A stretch of DNA of 16,041 nt from Mollicutes bacterium (GTDB lineage: Bacteria > Bacillota_I > Bacilli_A > Izemoplasmatales > Izemoplasmataceae), in the NCBI GenBank assembly GCA_003551405.1, contig PUMO01000145.1, positions 1 through 16,041 on the forward strand, in the 5' to 3' direction. The position numbers and the translations under genes were made by a program. Below, in pieces: positions 13,858-16,041 of this stretch (its first letter is position 1; the number at the start of each line of letters is the position of its first letter). Below the pieces are notes generated by a model that made no database searches, was not told the origin of the DNA, and worked only from the letters and a program-made list of their open reading frames with translations.

Positions 13858-15360
13858 TTACGTTTTGTCAGGTTTAAAAGCCATGGTTGCTTTAACCGCG
13901 GTCTTCCAACCATGATAAAGCTTTTCGCGTTCGTCTTTTTTCATCTTCGGCTCAAAAGTCTTGTCAATTGCCCATTGCTTGGCAATTTCTTCTTTGTCTT
14001 TCCAGAATCCTACCGCAAGACCAGCTAAGTATGCTGCACCAAGTGCAGTGGTTTCTTGAACCACTGGACGCTGAACTGGAACGTTCAGAATATCACTTTG
14101 GAACTGCATGAGGAACTCGTTGCCTACCGCACCGCCATCAACACGAAGTTCTTTGAGCTCAATGCCGGAATCTTCATTCATAGTAAGCAATACGTCCGCA
14201 CTTTGATAGGCAATGGACTCAAGAACTGCACGTGAGAATTGTTCGCGTCCGCTACCGCGCGTCAATCCAAAGACAGCACCACGTACATTACTATCCCAAT
14301 ACGGCGTTCCTAAACCAACGAATGCAGGCACAATATAGACACCATCATTGTCATCAATTTTCTTAGCAAGATCTTCAGTTTCAGACGCCTTGTTAACGAT
14401 TTGCAAGCTGTCACGCAACCATTGAACGGCCGAACCGGTAACGAATAAAGACCCTTCAAGTGCGTATTCAACATCCCCAGTGCTTGCAGCTAAGGTCGTT
14501 AGTAGACCATTTTTGCTCTTTATGCCTTCATTACCAGTGTTCATAAGCATGAATGAACCGGTACCATACGTGTTTTTAGCCATACCTTTTTCGAAACAAG
14601 CTTGTCCGAATAATGCCGCTTGTTGGTCACCTGCTGCACCAGCAATTGGTACTTCTTCGCCGAAGAAGTGATAATCAACGGTATTGGCATAAACTTCAGA
14701 TGATGGGCGAACTTCTGGAAGCATTGATTTTGGTACGTCAAGCATTTCTAGCAGTTCGTCGTCCCATTTAAGATCATAAATATTATACATTAATGTCCGT
14801 GATGCATTGGTATAATCAGTGACGTGTGCACGACCGCCTGAAAGTTTCCAAATTACCCATGTGTCCATGGTTCCAAATAACAAGTCGCCTTTTTCAGCAC
14901 GTTCACGTACGCCTTCTACATTGTCCAAAATCCATTTAACTTTTGTTCCTGAGAAGTATGCGTCAATGAGTAGACCGGTTTTGTTTGTAGCCATGTCGCC
15001 ATATCCCTTAGCATTTAAATCATCACAGATGTCCATGGTTTGGCGAGATTGCCAGACAATCGCATTGTAAACGGGTTTACCAGTATGCTTATCCCAAATA
15101 ACCGTGGTTTCACGCTGGTTGGTTACACCGACTGATGCAATTTCCTTAGGTGAAACATTGTGCTTATTCAATACTTCAGCGATAACACCGAGTACTGAAA
15201 CCCAAATGTCATTAGCGTTATGCTCAACCCATCCGGGTTTTGGGAAGATTTGCTCAAACTCGCGTTGAGCAACATCTACAATCTTACCGGCTTTGTCGAA
15301 AAGAATCGCACGCGATGATGTAGTGCCCTGGTCAATCGCCATGATGTATTTCTTTTCCAT
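13858..15360 (-). CDS. glpK: Glycerol kinase
   Basis: 500-residue cytosolic FGGY-family kinase that makes glycerol-3-phosphate from glycerol and ATP, full family length. DQGTTSSRAILFD at 10-22 is the phosphate-1 motif, NQRETT at 81-86, the substrate-binding segment WQSRQT at 103-108, GAAGDQQAALFGQ at 241-253, TYGTGSF, and DGGAVGNEFLMQFQSD near 410. His231 in YHFFGEEVPIAG corresponds to the histidine phosphorylated by the PTS protein HPr in Gram-positive glycerol kinases, so activity is likely tied to sugar availability. The start at 15360 is preceded by GGAGGG. It follows glpF after 67 nt, with no promoter or terminator seen in that gap. Confidence 0.98.
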   Translation of the reverse strand: MEKKYIMAIDQGTTSSRAILFDKAGKIVDVAQREFEQIFPKPGWVEHNANDIWVSVLGVIAEVLNKHNVSPKEIASVGVTNQRETTVIWDKHTGKPVYNAIVWQSRQTMDICDDLNAKGYGDMATNKTGLLIDAYFSGTKVKWILDNVEGVRERAEKGDLLFGTMDTWVIWKLSGGRAHVTDYTNASRTLMYNIYDLKWDDELLEMLDVPKSMLPEVRPSSEVYANTVDYHFFGEEVPIAGAAGDQQAALFGQACFEKGMAKNTYGTGSFMLMNTGNEGIKSKNGLLTTLAASTGDVEYALEGSLFVTGSAVQWLRDSLQIVNKASETEDLAKKIDDNDGVYIVPAFVGLGTPYWDSNVRGAVFGLTRGSGREQFSRAVLESIAYQSADVLLTMNEDSGIELKELRVDGGAVGNEFLMQFQSDILNVPVQRPVVQETTALGAAYLAGLAVGFWKDKEEIAKQWAIDKTFEPKMKKDEREKLYHGWKTAVKATMAFKPDKT

Positions 15361-15427
15361 AAATACGTACCCTCCATAAATAGTTTTTGAAAAAAATTCA
15401 GTTTCTTAAGATTTGAGTATGTTTAAA

Positions 15428-16041
15428 TTAGCTGCGTTTCTCAACACTGATGAAGAAAGTGGCAATTTGTACAACAACAAATGCAACAACAAATCCAATC
15501 AGCATGCCCATGTTGTCAAAGTCGCCTTCTCCAAGCGCCAGATGATACGTTAGTGCACCAAGTGGTCCACCAATTAGCGGTCCAACAATTGGAACCCATG
15601 AATATTCCCAATCAGAGTCGCCTTTGTCCGGTACAGGAAGCAAGAAGTGTGTCAAACGCGGACCAAGGTCACGTGCAGGGTTGATCGCATACCCGGTTGT
15701 ACCACCAAGACTCATACCGATGACACCAACCAAGAGACCAACAAGCAACGGTGCAATGGCTTCACCAGCGCCACCCATTCCTGTTACATCGAAGTTGCCC
15801 AAGGTCGCAAAAATACCTTGAATACCGAAAAGAAGCATAAAGGTACCAACAACTTCACTGAAGAAGTTCGCCGGGGTATGACGAATTTCAGGTGCCGTAG
15901 AGAACGTTGCAAGTTTGGCTGCTTTGTCCTCTTCTGCTTTGTAATGCGGATAATACATCCCCAAAATAATTGCCGCACCGACAAACGCACCTGCTACTTG
16001 CGCTGCCATATACCCAAGCATTTCACTAAAAGTTAACGTTC
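15428..16041 (-). CDS. glpF: Glycerol facilitator (MIP/aquaglyceroporin family), 5' part missing
   Basis: Membrane channel for glycerol entry. The frame stays open to the window edge, and the residues before the internal Met at 16021 read TLTFSE, the continuation expected after the first NPA motif, so the true start is outside the window. The second half-pore motif NPARDLGPRL is present; the Asp after NPAR is typical of glycerol-conducting members. Hydrophobic segments include AAQVAGAFVGAAIILGMYY, ANFFSEVVGTFMLLFGIQGI, LLVGLLVGVIGMSLGG, WVPIVGPLIGGPLGALTYHL and a last one, GMLIGFVVAFVVVQIATFFI, ending in EKRS inside the cell. It is the first glp gene visible; any promoter lies upstream of the window. 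Confidence 0.95.
   Translation of the reverse strand, partial: TLTFSEMLGYMAAQVAGAFVGAAIILGMYYPHYKAEEDKAAKLATFSTAPEIRHTPANFFSEVVGTFMLLFGIQGIFATLGNFDVTGMGGAGEAIAPLLVGLLVGVIGMSLGGTTGYAINPARDLGPRLTHFLLPVPDKGDSDWEYSWVPIVGPLIGGPLGALTYHLALGEGDFDNMGMLIGFVVAFVVVQIATFFISVEKRS

Noticed and set aside
15361..15427. Possible promoter or terminator between glpF and glpK
   Set aside because: The gap is AT-rich but shows no stable hairpin with a U-run and no convincing -10/-35 pair; cotranscription is simpler.

Overview
The window comes from a chromosome of a low-to-moderate G+C, Gram-positive-type bacterium (Bacillota or a close relative). The evidence is purine-rich Shine-Dalgarno sites before nearly every gene, sigma-A type promoters, a HrcA/CIRCE heat-shock operator, a CcpA-type cre site, a GlpP antiterminator, a GlpK carrying the HPr-phosphorylatable histidine, and a lipobox lipoprotein. 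TGA is used as a stop, so the code is not the mycoplasma one. The genus cannot be read from the sequence. All 17 genes lie on the minus strand. There is no RNA gene, transposon, CRISPR array or gene-free stretch above 300 bp.

Read in the direction of transcription (high to low coordinates) there are five blocks. (1) Glycerol operon, 16041-10064: glpF (cut by the window edge), glpK, an intrinsic terminator/attenuator, glpP, then three tightly coupled genes for a GlpA-like FAD dehydrogenase with a C-terminal [2Fe-2S] domain, a second FAD/NAD(P)-type flavoprotein and a four-cysteine DUF1667 protein. Together they take up glycerol, phosphorylate it and oxidise glycerol-3-phosphate. (2) A single-gene ZIP metal transporter (zupT-like), with an extended -10 promoter overlapped by a perfect inverted repeat. 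(3) A lipoprotein plus short-chain dehydrogenase pair. (4) A heat-shock operon, hsp20-clpB, under a textbook sigma-A promoter and a CIRCE element. (5) A six-gene proline-catabolic operon: a [2Fe-2S] protein, an NAD(P)/FAD flavoprotein, a dicluster ferredoxin, a BFD-type [2Fe-2S] protein, a proline-dehydrogenase-type FAD subunit and L-glutamate-gamma-semialdehyde dehydrogenase (cut by the window edge). A cre-like site sits inside its promoter.

Two themes stand out. First, both catabolic operons use the same architecture: a DAO-family FAD subunit that oxidises the substrate, a BFD [2Fe-2S] module, and a second NAD(P)/FAD-type flavoprotein. None of these subunits has an obvious membrane anchor, and they stand where Bacillus relatives usually have one-piece PutB/FadM and GlpD enzymes. 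Second, glpP appears to lack a canonical start codon: the protein's conserved N-terminus continues upstream of the first TTG to an ATC codon behind a strong Shine-Dalgarno site, just downstream of a terminator hairpin.
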